This document shows positions 38,242-51,767 of a stretch of DNA of 64,000 nucleotides, piece by piece. Under the pieces are notes generated by a model. The model was not told where the DNA came from and did not search any database. It worked only from the letters and a program-made list of their open reading frames with translations. The translations under genes were made by a program, and so were the position numbers. How positions within the stretch are numbered: position 1 is the stretch's first letter; each line of letters opens with the position of its first letter. The DNA is from Epiperipatus broadwayi (lineage: Eukaryota; Onychophora; Udeonychophora; Euonychophora; Peripatidae), in contig JAQFVV010006306.1 in assembly GCA_028023455.1 (NCBI GenBank), forward strand, positions 3,871,001-3,935,000. Reading direction: 5' to 3'.

Positions 38242-38380
38242 TTAAAATCTTTTGTTTAATTTTACATTAAATCTTAAAAAAAAAAAAATTGACGGCCTTT
38301 CAGACAGGCTACAATTCTCACACTTATTTATATAATATTAGAATCTTTTGTTTAATTTACATTAAATCTTAAAAAAAAAA
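38242..38380. repeat. Duplicated flank, holding an empty transposon site
   Basis: ATCTTTTGTTTAATT..ACATTAAATCTTAAAA occurs at 38247 and again at 38344. Before the second copy CTCACACTTATTTATATAAT matches CTCACATTTATTTATA at 37165, the left flank of the transposon, joined at TA. So the second copy is the uninterrupted target. Confidence 0.7.
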
Positions 38381-38656
38381 TGTTAAAGCAATCCATAAAA
38401 AAACAAACATGGCCTTTATAGGCTAATTATATCTGGTTTCTTTATATTATTTACAATAATGATAAAAATTCAATCATATATTTATATATTGGTGACAAAG
38501 GCATGCTATAATAGTAAAAAAACCCACTTTCAATTATGATGATCTTATTACAAAAAACCAATACAAAAAAGTACAAAAATTCTAAATCCGTGAAGAAACA
38601 AAACTACAAACATTATTTAGATAAGACCACAATTACTTCACTAATTCTCAAAAACA

Positions 38657-38900
38657 GAAGTAAAACTCTCCAATCCAGTAGTACCACACAGTGCAACACA
38701 GAGTAATCAATGGATGCAATAAGGTCCCTATCTAGAAATTGGATGAGTACGCACTAAATAGATATTTAAGCACAAACCTTCCTGCATCCATTGATTACTC
38801 TGTTTTGCTCTGGATAGCATTACTGTATGGAGAGTTTTGCCTCTGTTATAACAGCTTGTGCAAGCATGAGAATGGTGGTCGTGTGATGTTTAGTGGTTTA
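38657..38900. mobile_element. Internally deleted copy of the recurrent inverted-repeat element
   Basis: Left arm ACTCTCCAATCCAGTAGTAC and GAGTAATCAATGGATGC, then ATTGGATGAGTACGCACTA, CATCCATTGATTACTCTG and TACTGTATGGAGAGTTTTGC, ending CAAGCATGAGAATGGTGGTC. The central part is missing, leaving a hairpin of about 240 bp. Confidence 0.72.
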
Positions 38901-38939
38901 ATTTTCAAAAGAAAAAGCATATTTTAGCAAAATTCATTA

Positions 38940-40485
38940 TCTCTAAGGCATAAGGCTCATATTCCATTAAAATTTATTATTAGATCTAGAAATTCACTAA
39001 ATCAAGACTTGTACAGACTGCTTTTCAAGATTTTTAAAATTCTTTGGTAGATGGGGATGGTCCTATATTAAAGAATCTAAGCACTTTGTGAAGACCATGA
39101 GAAGTAATAATTGATTATGTATATAAATATAATGTATTAATTGTATGATATGACACATCTCTAACTATATCCACAATAAAATTAGAACAAGAACAAAAAA
39201 ACAATAGATATTTTTGTGTTAGGATTACTAAAACAAAAATCAAAATTACTATTTATAAATACCCCTAAAACAGAACAATACTTAGTGTTTACATACAATC
39301 ATGACCAAAATAATAGAATTATGTTATCACCATGGAACAAAATAAAGGAAGTTCATTAGAAGCCAGTAACTTGGGGGAAAAAAGTTCACCATAGAACAAA
39401 CTCTTATAAAGAATGATTATCCATCAGTTAACATTAAGAAAACATTAAACAGACAACAAATAAAGAACAACAAATGAAAAAGTTAGACACAGTAATGTAT
39501 ATGTATCAAAAATGGCAAATATATTAAAAAAAATCTGCAATTAATGTGAGACCTGCAAGGAATTCTAACTGCATCTATGGAATACCATTTAAATGTGGAA
39601 GGTCATAATACTGGAACTAGTTATTTTATTAAAAAACAACTTAAAGATATTAAATAATGATTGGAGAGAAAAGATAAATATGTCTATCATAGCAGATCAC
39701 ATATGTAAGACACATTTTCATTTTGGAAACCCCCCCAAAAAAAAATATACATAAACAAAAAATTAGCATAATTCATAACGTTTGGAAAATAACAATTAAC
39801 CTTGCTTTTAAAAGGAAAAATGGAGAAATGAGGAACATTCTCATAGATAAGTAAATACAATTTCTAATGAATATTGTCTTTAAAGAATAAGCTAGTTGCT
39901 CCATTGAAAAATGGCTAAAAGCACATAAAATAATGATTACAGAAAAAAGACAAATGTGTCTAGATATTAGACTATATATGCACCAAGAAACATTTTCAGA
40001 TTAGAAACCACAAGAATATTTGATAGAAAGAAAAGACACATAACAAAAAAAAACCTGCTTACATGACAATGGTAAATAATACCGTACATTAATCTAGTAT
40101 GATAATTCATAGTGTTTGGAAACCACTAATTAACACTGCTCTTAAAAAAAAAAAAATGAAGAAGACCTCATAGTTAAGTTTATAAAATTTCTAATGACAA
40201 TTATAATTAGCAGAATAAATTAATTGGTTAGAGTATCACATTAAATTCAGTATTCACAGGGTTCAATTTCCTGTGTTAATTGTCACCTGACGAGGTAGGA
40301 ACATTGACCAAAAAAAAAAAAAAAGTTGACTATTATCATTGGAAACACTGCTTTTCTTACTAACCTATGTGTTATTACTAATGGTTGGATGTATATAAAA
40401 AAAATTATAAATAAAATTTGAATTTTCCTAAAACATTCAGTAGATCAACTAAATGATAAAAATGGTTTAACATATAACAAATTAT
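38940..40485 (+). mobile_element. Decayed Penelope-like element, second half
   Basis: From about 39150 the plus strand carries broken RT thumb text (TISTIKLEQEQ, then RITKTKIKITIYKYP) parallel to the copy at 15950-16060. The block at 39880-40080 matches 16500-16690. The 3' module follows: ATAATTCATAGTGTTTGGAA, GAAGACCTCATAG, a tRNA-like piece at 40205-40275 (ATTGGTTAGAGTATC, GGGTTCAATTTCC) and a terminal part with TATGTGTTATTACTAATGG and AAATGATAAAAATGG that parallels 61640-61769. The 5' half of the RT is not visible. Confidence 0.62.
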
Positions 40486-42609
40486 TATTATTATTTATTA
40501 TCCAAATTATTCTAATAGGGCTTTTTATTTTTTTTAAATCTCAACAACAGTTTTAAGTACTTGTTTTTACTCCCCACCATAACCAATGTTAGATCATTGT
40601 AATGTAAATGCCTATCACTTTTCCTGTTCCCTATTACTAATATGCATATTTTGAAAATACTTCTGCAATTTTATAAACAACTGTAAAGAACTCTTGAGAC
40701 ATTGTTTATTCAATCCCTTTTCTAAGATGGAGAGGATGACTGAAGGGAGCTTGAAAGTCGTGTTCAAACCCCTATTATTATATAAAGTGAAAACCATAAA
40801 TTTCTGCATTAGAGTTGGGTAGGAGCATTATTGATTCATTATCTAAATAAGTGTTAATGATACTTTTTGGAGGTTAATTCTCACATCTGGTTTTATTCCA
40901 CTATCTTCCAACTGTAGACTCAATATCCAAAATTTAGCACTGATTAATAGTTAAATGTTTATAACAAAGGCTTCACTCTACTGTAAATTAATTTTCTTGC
41001 ATAGTTTAATACAGAGAAAGAATAGTGTGGTTTGGAGCCCAAAGTATATGAACCACCACTCCCATCTTCATCACTTTTGATGCTCGGACTTATTAACTTC
41101 CAAATAATAAAACAATTAATTATGATTTATTAAAATTATATATTGTGACCTTCTGGATTGGCACCAGAAATATTGATTATAATTATGTAGCACTGTATCA
41201 GTAACATCTGATGGCATCTTACTAAAAAAAATGAAATAACCTGAAATTCTTAAATTTTTTTTATTAATGACCTAAAACTATGCTTAAAAGCACTTATAGA
41301 TGCAATTTGAAGGTTTTGAGATCTTTAATAATTTTCTTTAGTGAATAATTAATGATAGGAAGGGGGGTGGCTTGTCTCAAAGTTGTCAGTCTAGTTTAAA
41401 TTGATTCCAAGTTTGTTTTGTCAGCAGAACAGCATTGATATTTGTTTAGATGGTTCTCTGGTTTATTTGCTTATATTTCAATCCATAGTATAAACAGTAC
41501 AATATGTGCGACTCGTCATCATAGAAACTTTTATTTCAGTCAGATCAGTTTAGTACCTGTAGCATAGTAATTGTGAATGTTTATGTATGTCTGTGCCATT
41601 TTTTGGCTTCATTTTCTTTTCATGTACTTCATTAAACCACTAAATATCATGTCTCATAGCAAAATATTTGATTTCATAACCAATAGCTTGAATAACCAGC
41701 TTAGTTACTTTTTAAATGAATTAATGGATCACTGGACTGGTGAATTATTAAACAACAAATATACTACTGAATATTTTATTTGCTAAAATAATTATCATTA
41801 ATTTTATTCTGTTACTTTAAAAATACAGAATAGTTCAATTTAATATATATTTTTTTTTACAAAAGACAAAATGATTTTTTTTGCTTTCTTTTTCAAGACA
41901 AAAGTTTCTTGCATAATCTTCAGTTAATTAAAATCTCAGTGCAATGGGTGGAGCAAGTCTGTAGCTAGAGACCTTTGAACTTTCAAATGACCTTGGATTA
42001 TTGGAAGAATAGATGCTTGGGTAATAATTTGGGAACTATAAAAAAAGGAAATTTTTTACAAAGGGGGATTTCATTTTACTTCACTGAACTGCATGTTGCT
42101 TTCTGATTTCATTATAAAAGTTTTATTAGTACAATTTTGTTTTACAAGCTAATTCTTCCAAGACCCAAGTTTGAAAGTGAAAAATATTATTAATTTTCTG
42201 CACAATGGAAACGTAAAACAACAGTAATGAGGTACATTATTCCTTGTTTTTAACTAATTATTTTAAATTCTAAAGCCATCATTTGGGATATGTATGTGTG
42301 CTATATTATAAAACTATTTATTTCAAAATTTATTTTACTTAAATCTTAATTCTAGTATTAGAGAAATGTATGAACTCTGTTATTACTTTGGAAAAATTGT
42401 AAACTCTTCCATTAAACATCTCAGGAACTCTTTATTAATAAATTCTGCTAACTATAAAAGGAAGTTCAAATACAAGATGTGCGTGAATAATTGATTCTAA
42501 CCTGATTTATCATTATTATTATTGTAAATTATATAATTTTAAATCTTCTCATTCGATAAATTCAATTTATAAAACAAAATAAGCGTATGTCACGCTTGAA
42601 TGTGAAGCT

Positions 42610-42690
42610 ATAATAAGATACAGTAATTAAATACGCTAAGCGCTTTCGAGGTCCTTTACCTCATATTCATAGCGAAGCTGTGAGCTGCGA
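42610..42690 (-). other. Hairpin followed by GAAAGCG in the Penelope 3' UTR
   Basis: About 60 bases after the stop, GAGGT-AAAGG-ACCTC forms a perfect 5-bp stem followed at once by GAAAGCGCTTAGCG. A stem followed by GAAA is the right half of a hammerhead ribozyme core, known from Penelope-like elements, but the CUGANGA half is not present here (AATATGA instead). If ribozyme-derived, it is inactive. Confidence 0.35.
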
Positions 42691-42740
42691 AAATAAAAAA
42701 TGGGGCGGGAGAAGTTGTATGCAAAGCATATGCAAATAGA

Positions 42741-43062
42741 CTAAATAGTCCAGCGTTTAGAAATGTCGAAGCATGTGTCTCGTCTATTGATTGAGTTGTT
42801 ATTGTTGTTGATGTAGAACGCTTCTCTGATCTTCCGCTTAATGTCGTTTTTCTCAATACAAACTATTTTAGGGTGGGAAGGTTCAAATAAATGTCCAGTT
42901 TTCTTGGAGTGTTCCAAAAACGTAGATGAGTTATCGTTGTTTTTAATAGCTCTATTATATGTGTATCTGTGTTGTGCTGTCCGGATGGTTGTGCCTGCCT
43001 TGGTTTCTCCAAAATAAATGGCGCGGCAACCGGGTTGTGGGCAAGTGATGCTGTAAACGACG
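42741..43062 (-). pseudogene. GIY-YIG endonuclease domain of the Penelope-like element
   Basis: About 106 codons, open but shifted by one frame relative to the RT. GIY-like VYSI and YIG-like YFGE motifs are about 14 residues apart, followed by R in RTAQHR, a His-containing FLEHSKKTGH and E in REAFYI, in the order expected for the family. A Cys in TCPQPGC recalls the Cys-rich finger of these nucleases. The stop TAG at 42743-42741 is the natural end. Confidence 0.8.
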
Positions 43063-46000
43063 TGGGGGGGTCTGAGAAGGTTCTAATTTGTCCTTGGAGT
43101 TATTGATGAGACGGTTAGTGCAAGGGGGTGTATGAAAGCTGATTTTAAATTTATTGCTCAAAATCTTGATTAGTTGGTGTGAGATTTTATGTATGTGGGG
43201 AAGACTGATATATGGAAGATTAATATTGTTTTTATTAATGGTGATTTTTGTATAACACTGCTTGATTTTGTTGTTGATAGTGTGGAGTTTATAGCCTGCC
43301 TGTAGTAGGTCTTTAGTATAGAGGTGTATGTTGTTCTTTCGATCTGCTTCAAATTTGCACAGCTGCATGTTTCTGTGTAGGAATGCTTGTAGTCCTGCTA
43401 ATTTGTGGGAGTTAGGAACGTTAGAATGTGGATGTATGAAGCCTCTGATTTCAAAAGGCTTTATAATCATTGAATAATTTATACATGGTTCCTCACGCGT
43501 TAACTTAAGATCCAGGTAATTTAGGCTTTGGGATGCATCCTCAGATGTGGAATTAATGGTTAGCTTAGTGCTGTGCGTTAGTTCTTGTATAATATTGTTT
43601 GTGGTGTGTTGATTGGCTAGAATAAGTATGTCATCTACGTACCGGATGTATAAAATGTGGGGGTTATCAGCTTGGTATTTAGGCACTATTAATTTTTCGT
43701 AGTAATTAAGAAAAATGCTAGTGATGATTCCGCTGAGAGGGAGGCCCATCGGCCATCCGCTTTCATATTGTACCAAGTGTGCTCAAATGTTGTGTATATA
43801 TGCTTATCCATCCAAGTTAAAAATGTAATGATGAAATTAATGCGTTCAGATGACATTGTATTGGTGAGTTCTTGTTGGATAATGTGAATAGATTGCTTTC
43901 TGTCCACAGATCCATACAACTCTTTGACGTCAAAGGAGGTCATACGGAAGTTGTTACAGATCGTGGCTTTATTGATTTTCTCTACAACCTGAAAGGATGA
44001 ATTAACAGAAAAATTCCCAAAGCCCAGGCTGTCGATTAATAGTTGATTAACCATCGTTACGGTTTGAAAATAATGGACTCCCCCAAAATCCATCATTAGA
44101 CGCAGTGGTTCACCTGGCTTATGGAGTTTAATGTTGGCAAACACTCTAGGAGCTTTGGTGGAGGAAGGATAGACTCGGTAGTATTCAGCAGTAGAAATGC
44201 CTTTATTTTTATAAGGACGGAGAATGGATGCAATAAATTTATCTCGGTTAAGCTTATTGTTGAATTGTGTGACAGGGGTGAGTTGTAGATTATTGATTTG
44301 TTCTTTTATTTTATGCTTATAGTCATGCGAGTTTAAGAGCACGAATCTATTACCCTTATCTTCTTTAAGGCAAATTAAATTATTATTATCAATGAACTGT
44401 TTCGTAATTTTAATGTCGTTACTCCAGCTATGATCTTTTATATGTAGCTGTTTTTGTGAGATAGATTTAACTATATTTGTTATGATACTATCTCTATGTG
44501 GATCATTAATTATTATTGTTAAAACATTTATCTAACCATTTGTACCTAAAAAAAAAAAAAAACTAAGAACAAATGAGTGATGTATAATTTGATGGATTGA
44601 TTATTAAGTTTTCTCAAAATATTCTGGAATAAATAAGTAGAATAGTATAAAACTGAATATGAATTTCATTTATTTATTGTTCTCCTTATTTGCAGTTGAA
44701 TTTTCTTATTTAAAATGTTTTATAAGCAAACTTATGTGAACTTAAGTGGATTTTATAAACTTATCAGTTATGCACTTTGCAAATGTCTTTTGAAAACTCA
44801 GAACAAATGCTTGAACATATCTAATGACTTAAGTAATAAATTACTGCTATACCTATGTTGTAATAATATTAATGGAGAATTCTCAAATGTAATATTGCCA
44901 GCGGTATCATTAGCCATTGCTAGAACTTTCAATTGCACCTAAAGTGGATCCAAATTAATATTATTTATCTTCCTGCAGGAAATCGTTAAGTGTGCCAATA
45001 TTTATGTTTATACCAATTACTACCATCATGTAGTATATGACTAAGATATGTCATTTACAGACTATAAATGAACTTTTCGTTTCAACCAAGAAAGGAGAAA
45101 CTTTAATGATTATTATTATTTGTTAACAGTTAATAGATAGTTAGGTGTAAAATTTTGTCTCATGATTTTATTTTTATGATTATATTATTATTGCTTTCAT
45201 CAAGAATGACTCACTAAGTATAATAATAAAAAAATATTATACTATGTAATTAATATTATTTTAATGTAGTTTTTATTGTGCGCTTGTATTACTATACATG
45301 CGTGTTAGAAATGGAAACATCCATTCAATGTTAAACAGTGAACAGCTTATTGTTGAAAAAAGCTCATTATGTAAAATTTATAGTTTATCTTTGCATTTTT
45401 CAATAAGTTATAAAATAAGTATTTCTCAATAATTATTTAACTCAGAATTTAAAGATTTGTTATTTATCCTAAACCAAAGTTTTAATTTCAATTTTGTGCT
45501 AATGCAAAAGGTACTAAAAAAAACAAAAAAGGATTATTTCATCTTTACTTGCTAGAAGTTATATTTGCCTTGCTGATTTAATAATAATTAGTATATTTCC
45601 AAGTTAAGAATATTATGCTTGTTAGAAATGAGATATTTATTCATTATTACCTTTACAGTTTATTAATTGATATTTACAGTATTTCTTACCAAAATGATTT
45701 GAAATTGTTTGTGTGTTATTATGCTCATATATACATGTCTGTTATTTAATCTAGCTATAATAATGTTTGAATTGGAAGTAAAAATACTTTAATGCCATTG
45801 GTTTCGGACGATGAAAATGTGCCAAAAAGAAGTTGGAAGATTAGAGATTTATTTAAGTGTGAATTTATTTCTTTATTATGCTTAGTTTGAAATGTATTTA
45901 GTGGCTATGCAGAATGAAGTTATTTATGTTAGATAGTATATGGAATTGAGATAAGCTCTTCCTTTAATTTATTTGAGTATTTGACATGGGTGGATTATAT

Positions 46001-48214
46001 AGTATATAGTCTGGAATGAGAAAACTCTCCCTTAGTTTATTGAAGTATTTGTTAGGAGTAGATTATATTCTCCAGATTTAGTAGTAGTATTTTATGAATT
46101 ATAGTATGAGAAGCCAAGTAGTGTATCTCCCTTATTTTTGGTGATGAGACCTTGTCCATGCCAGTTTGTTTTAAGTCTCAGAAGTTAGACTTGGGAGCTA
46201 TTGTATATTGTTAGTTAGATGATTAGAGTTAGGAAGGTCTTTTATCCCCATGTGCCATATGGAATGTTTTTCATCTTTTATTCATAGCCAAGTGTGAAAT
46301 AGTTTGCTGACAAAAAGGGAAAATAAAAGTAGAGTTGATTTTTCTCACAGAACAGCTGAAGTAGAATTAGTATTAAAGCTTGGTTGGCCATTGTCATCAT
46401 CCGTATTATGATCTTTATCCCAATTTCATAAGTAAACCAATCGGATTTAGTAATATTATTTATTGTATAACAGATAGCATAATTCAGACACATGCATAGA
46501 TTATTAATTTAGAAGGTATGGAGAAATCCATCATTAAAGTGTAACTCTTTAATTATCATTTCAAATCATTTTATATTAATTATTTAGATTTCATACCATC
46601 AATTCTCATAAGGTTCCATCCTCATTTGAATGAGCAAGTAAGAAAAGACAAAGTGTAGCTACTTAACAGAATTATTTAACTTATAAAGTATAATTTGATT
46701 TTACTCTTATTTTTACGCTTACTCTTAGATTTAAACCCTTCTCATTTTGTTTGATGTGCATTTGAAGTAAAATGCCAAGAACTTTAATTTCATACAGTTT
46801 TGTTTTTCATGAGCATATCAAAAGTGAGTGATTGCTTGAGTGTATTGAAAGTAAAATATCAAGTATAGAAGAATTTTATATTTAATTATCTTAGTGTAGT
46901 ATTGTAATGTTTCTGTGTCATATGTTTATCAGAATTGACTGATAGCTTAAGCCAATTTTGTCAGTATAATATCAAAAAGTTTAGTTTTGTATTATTATTT
47001 TAGTACTGAAAATATAATGCTTCATAAGTCTATCAGAATGCTTGATAGCTGGCATATGTTTAAAATAAAATATAGAAAATTATCTTTATGTTATTCACTC
47101 TTATGTAGACCATTTAACCATTAATGTTGGAATCATCAAAACATGTATACGTGTCAACTATTAAACCAAATGTTTATTTAAGTTGTGCTTGTGAATAAAT
47201 GTTTTATTTATTTAAAGTTGTGTTCAGAATTCTTCTTTGACATGCATTCGTATTTCATATTCCCACACATGCACACACACTTACTTAGCTAATATGATAT
47301 GCTTGCACTATCCCATTTAATTTAATGATGAACATGTTCAGATATGATAATGTTGCTTTCCTTGATCCAAACACTGTATGAAATGTTAATTATTTAGGGA
47401 TTCTCTGAAAATTTTGTTATTTAGTTATTATTTAGATGATGAATTGAAATCAAAATGCACTCGATTTCTTTCCTTATCTAACTACCATTGTTTTATTAGG
47501 ATATTGCTTAATTTGTGTCATTACTTTTATAATAGTAATTAGTAGTTGTTGAGAAATATAGTTTTAAAATTAAGCCATGTAATGAATTAATTCCCTGAGA
47601 TATTCATTTATTAATTTAGATTAGACATTAAGTCAGTTACTTCATTTAAATTACTGAACAATTAAAAGTTAAGTAATGTTGTATTTTATTTAATATTTAA
47701 CTCTAACTTACCAGGCAGTATAGTTAATCAGCATTACATTTTTATTTATTAATTTAATTTTCTATTATAGTAGAGGTTGTTCAATGTATGTGGATGATGG
47801 GAGGAGATGAGGTATAGACTATACCTTGTCAATTTGAATGGTAGAAGTTTACCAATTTTAATTCTTATTTATTTTAGAATTTAATAAATGTTTTGTTCAT
47901 ATTAATTATAATGTTTCCTCCCACATCTAATATACATTTTACACCTTATAAATCTCTGTAGTCCCCAACAGAGCTAAGCTAAGGTAGAATATCATTTAAG
48001 AGCCTCATTAATAATTTTAAGGTAAAATCAGACTAATAGTTTATTCTATAATCAATAGAATTGGCACCCCCGGGATATTTGTTGTTAGGAAAGGTAGGAG
48101 AGGTGTTGGGAGAGGGTTACAATATATATGTAATGAATTGCAAAACATAAAAAATAGTTTATAACTATAGTAATATATTAAAACTAATTGTGCACTTAGA
48201 ATCAGCTTAAAACA

Positions 48215-48740
48215 GTAACAAACTCTCCATACAGTAGTACCACACAGGGAAAATCCTAGGAATCAATGGATGCAAAAACAGTAGTGTCATCCGTAGGAAT
48301 CAATGGATGCAAAAAGGTTTGTGCATAAAACATCAATCTTGTGTCTACCCAGCCAATATCTCCAGACTAGTTTCTAGCTTATGACTTTGAATCTGAGAGC
48401 ACTACATTTAGATCTTAAAACAGAGGCAAAACGCTCAATACAGTAGTGTCATCGAGTGGAAGCCAGAGTAACCAATGGATGCAAAAAGGTTTGTGCATAA
48501 AACCCCTATCTCGTGCCTACTCATCCAATAGCCCCAGACTAGTTTCAACAGTGAGGAGACTTGGATCTGATAGTCACAAATTAAAAAGTAATCTGGGGAA
48601 TAATGGATGAGAAGGTATTAGATAGAAATTTTATGCACAAATCTTCTTGCATCTATTGATTACTATAGTTTACACTGGGTGGCACTACTGTGTGGAGTTG
48701 CCACTGTTTTAGCAGCTTATCATGTGATGTTTAGTAGATT
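48215..48740. mobile_element. Rearranged copy of the recurrent inverted-repeat element
   Basis: Two left arms in direct orientation (from 48220 and from 48425), each with a CAATGGATGCAAAAAGG/TTTGTGCATAAAA pair, then one right arm (about 48590-48700) with ATAATGGATGAGAAGG, CATCTATTGATTACT and GGCACTACTGTGTGGAG. A short third piece (48262-48300) repeats AGGAATCAATGGATGC. Consistent with slippage or nested insertion. Confidence 0.72.
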
Positions 48741-49283
48741 AACCAGCTTATTCTCCTCATCTAACAATTTGTTTTTCTATTTCATTAATTATTTGAAGCA
48801 TTCTTGATTAATGACATTGATTCTATTGCAGAAAATAAGAAAACAATTTGTAAATAAGTTTACAAATTCCTTTAATATAAACTATTATTTGTGATTAAAA
48901 AAAACAATTTGTTTTGCATAGTAACATATGTTTAAAAGAAGTTCATCCGAAGCAAAAAAAAAAACAATCCCATAAATATTATAATCACTTAATCATGATA
49001 ATTCGTTAACTAGATTTCTAGATCTCTCTTGGTCAGAATATCACACACTCGGTAGCCAGAACATAGTCAATCCAGTCAACCATCCAATTTTGGGTCTGTG
49101 AATGAATATCTAGTCATTCTTAGTTAGAAGGTAAAACAAGATTAGAAAGCTACTTAGATCCTTACCATCAGGCAATTAAAAGCCTGGAGACTACTACCTT
49201 CTATTCCACTGTTTGACACTATACCCTGCAGAGAGTTATTTAAAGGCAGCTTTGTCATTACAAATACATAAAATAAAAGATCA

Positions 49284-49514
<231 letters not shown>

Positions 49515-50577
49515 TTATCTTTTTGCTTTTATTTTTTATTAAAATAAATATACAGCAATTCATACAAAATCTTAATTCTATAATTACTATTCCCTCCCTC
49601 CTCTTAAAAAAATCTAATTTGTTTACACTTTTGGCATATAATTAAAAGTATAAATCAATAATGATCATTTTTTCTATTAAAATATTTTTTAGGCTATTGC
49701 TACAGTTACTAATCTCAAAGTGGAACTACAACAGAAAAATAGAATGACGTTCCTCCAGTACCCACCTCCCCAGCAACAAACTTATCACAAATTTCCTTCT
49801 CTCGCTATTCATACATAAAAGTATAGATACCAGATTAATTGAGTTAATTAAAGGAGTGTTAATGGACCGATTGTTACAAAAAAAAAAAAAAAAAGAATTA
49901 CAGTATAAAGCAATCTTTAATACTAGTGAGATAGAAGTATCATAAACCTGCAGATGGTTAATCTAAAGTTAACATAATATTTTTTCCTTTTTCACAATGA
50001 TCCAGCAAACGTCCATCTCTGCAACAAAGGAAGTCTTTTTTGATGATATTTCTTTTATTTTTTGATATTAAGTGGAGAAGTGCTAATGATACTAGGATAC
50101 ACCCAGTATCAGCAACAACAGATTTTTCTTCCTTACTGGAGCCAGACATATTACTTTACAGGTTTCTCGATTTATTTTAGAATTCAAAAACCACATTAAA
50201 CAGAAAAGAATATATAAGATTAGCAGTTTTGCTTTTAAATATATGTGTAAACATGTCCTATTAAATTTAATACTACGCCTATCAAATGCACTTTCGATGT
50301 GATTTTCATTTTGGTCCCTCTCGTTTCATTTGCTTTAAATATACCATTAATTTATAAACGTAATTATCCTGTTGATCACATTGCTTTAGTTACATTAAAA
50401 TTTATTGATAAGTTTTTCTTCAAGTCTATAAATTCTTGATTGAAAATGATCACATACTATTGTTGAAGATAATGACATATTTTGAAACAGATATTTTTCA
50501 TGAAAGACCTTTAAAAACTATTTTTAAAAGTCATTAAAAATAATTTTGAAAAAATTGAACCATTTTACCGAACAATC

Positions 50578-51765
50578 TGATATAGTTATAATGCAGTATG
50601 TACGGATATGTATATAAGTATATATTTAGATGATTGTAAGTAAACATATTTTATTTAATGCAATTACAGTCACACAACATATGAATAAATTTACCCTTCA
50701 TTAATTCTAGAAAATTAACATACTGTAAGCATGCGTTAGACTTACAGAATTAATGTGTGCTGATGTAAAAAATCCAGATAATCTAATGAAGTTTATACAC
50801 ACACCGAATTCGAGATCTTATTTTCTAAGAAGATTATGTATTTTGTAAAAGTTTTATACAAGTTTGTGCACTCCAGAAAAACTAGAATTTATTACAGAGA
50901 TTTTTTTAGATCGCGAATTGATAACTGATAAAAATTTAATTAAAGAATTAACGTAATGGCGATCAATAAAATTCCAAGAAGTAGCTGCTGATTGCAAATA
51001 TTTCTAGATAAGAGACATTATCTTATATGGAGAAGGTAATTAATTGTAGCACTTATCAGAAAGCTATAAAAGGAGTACGTAACAAGTAGATGGACCATTC
51101 GATTGCATCTCCAGTTGACCTTACAGTTCAATTCTGGTGTAGGAGAGAGCTAGTGTCAGTGCTTTGGTTAATGTGCAGTGCTCAGTGGAAATGGGTTCAC
51201 GAGCAATAGCTGAATAGGCCCACAGAGATTGGGAGACCATAGCCTGAGGAAACCATCCGGATAGCAACTAAACGAATTGAGTTTCCAGCGGTTTCAAAAG
51301 GAGTTACAGGTGGACTGTTGCAGAGACAGTAGCTGAAAATAACTTAAAGTCAGTCGCAGTCTTATACTATGATGTGTTCATGTGCAGCTAAACTAGACTG
51401 GGGCCAAAGTGTGCATAAATCGAGCCCATTGTGAACCATTATTATAGCAGCCAGCCTGAAAGTACATCGTGGGAATTGAACATTAGTGAACTGTTGAGAT
51501 AGTGTTGTTGCAGACTATTCGCTACTCTGATTACCTAAAATATTGTGAGTTTTTTATGTATATATTCATTTGCTGGCCGCCCAGTCATACTTGCAGACAC
51601 AGCAGAAGATTAAATGCTTTTTCATCTACATTTATATGTATATATTATATTGTTATGAGTGAATAAAATATTGTTTAAGTTTTATTTGCATTAATGTTTC
51701 TTTTTTCCAAATATACTGAATCAACCTAGTTAGAATTGCAAATAATACCCCTAGGAAGTATAGCA
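50578..51765 (+). repeat. 5' LTR of gypsy-type element
   Basis: It matches the 3' LTR at its start (TATAATGCAGTATGTACGG, CACACAACATATGAATAAAT) and end (GAGTGAATAAAATATTGTTT, AATAATACCCCTAGGAAG..AGCA). About 1,190 bp, with a TATA-like GCTATAAAAGG at 51062 and a downstream GC-richer part (51100-51480). The terminal CA is followed by a primer-binding-like site. The exact first base is uncertain, since no clean target duplication is seen. Confidence 0.68.
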
Positions 51766-51767
51766 GA

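Larger units (their letters stand above)
42610..44515 (-). mobile_element. Penelope-like element with RT and GIY-YIG nuclease, youngest copy
   Basis: Penelope-like elements copy by target-primed reverse transcription; the GIY-YIG domain is thought to nick DNA. Minus-strand coding text runs from about 44510 (SISQKQLHIKDHSWSNDIK) through LKEDKGNRFVLL and ANIKLHKPGEPLR to SFDVKELYGSVD near 43950. A shift near 43760 leads to ESGWPMGLPLSGIITSIF and the catalytic RYVDDILILA, then SLNYLDLKLTREE. A second shift falls at a C7 run (G7 on plus, 43064-43070). Beyond it lies the GIY-YIG domain: VYSITCPQ, GCRAIYFGETKAG, RTAQHR, FLEHSKKTGH, REAFYI, ending KRWTI and TAG at 42743-42741. The RT aspartates are kept. 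Two frameshifts and no clear start make it a pseudogene or a copy hit by sequencing errors. Confidence 0.85.

Noticed and set aside
42656-42856. 66-codon minus frame
   Set aside because: It is an out-of-frame shadow of the GIY-YIG domain and its 3' UTR.
44715-44942. 75-codon plus frame with several Cys residues
   Set aside because: No family motif, no supporting splice signals, composition near that of the local AT-rich DNA; not convincing as a gene.
46278-47200. Possible 3' UTR or gene between 46.2 and 47.2 kb
   Set aside because: Some repeated TTTATCAGAAT/GATAGCT phrases, but no coding text or signals on either strand.
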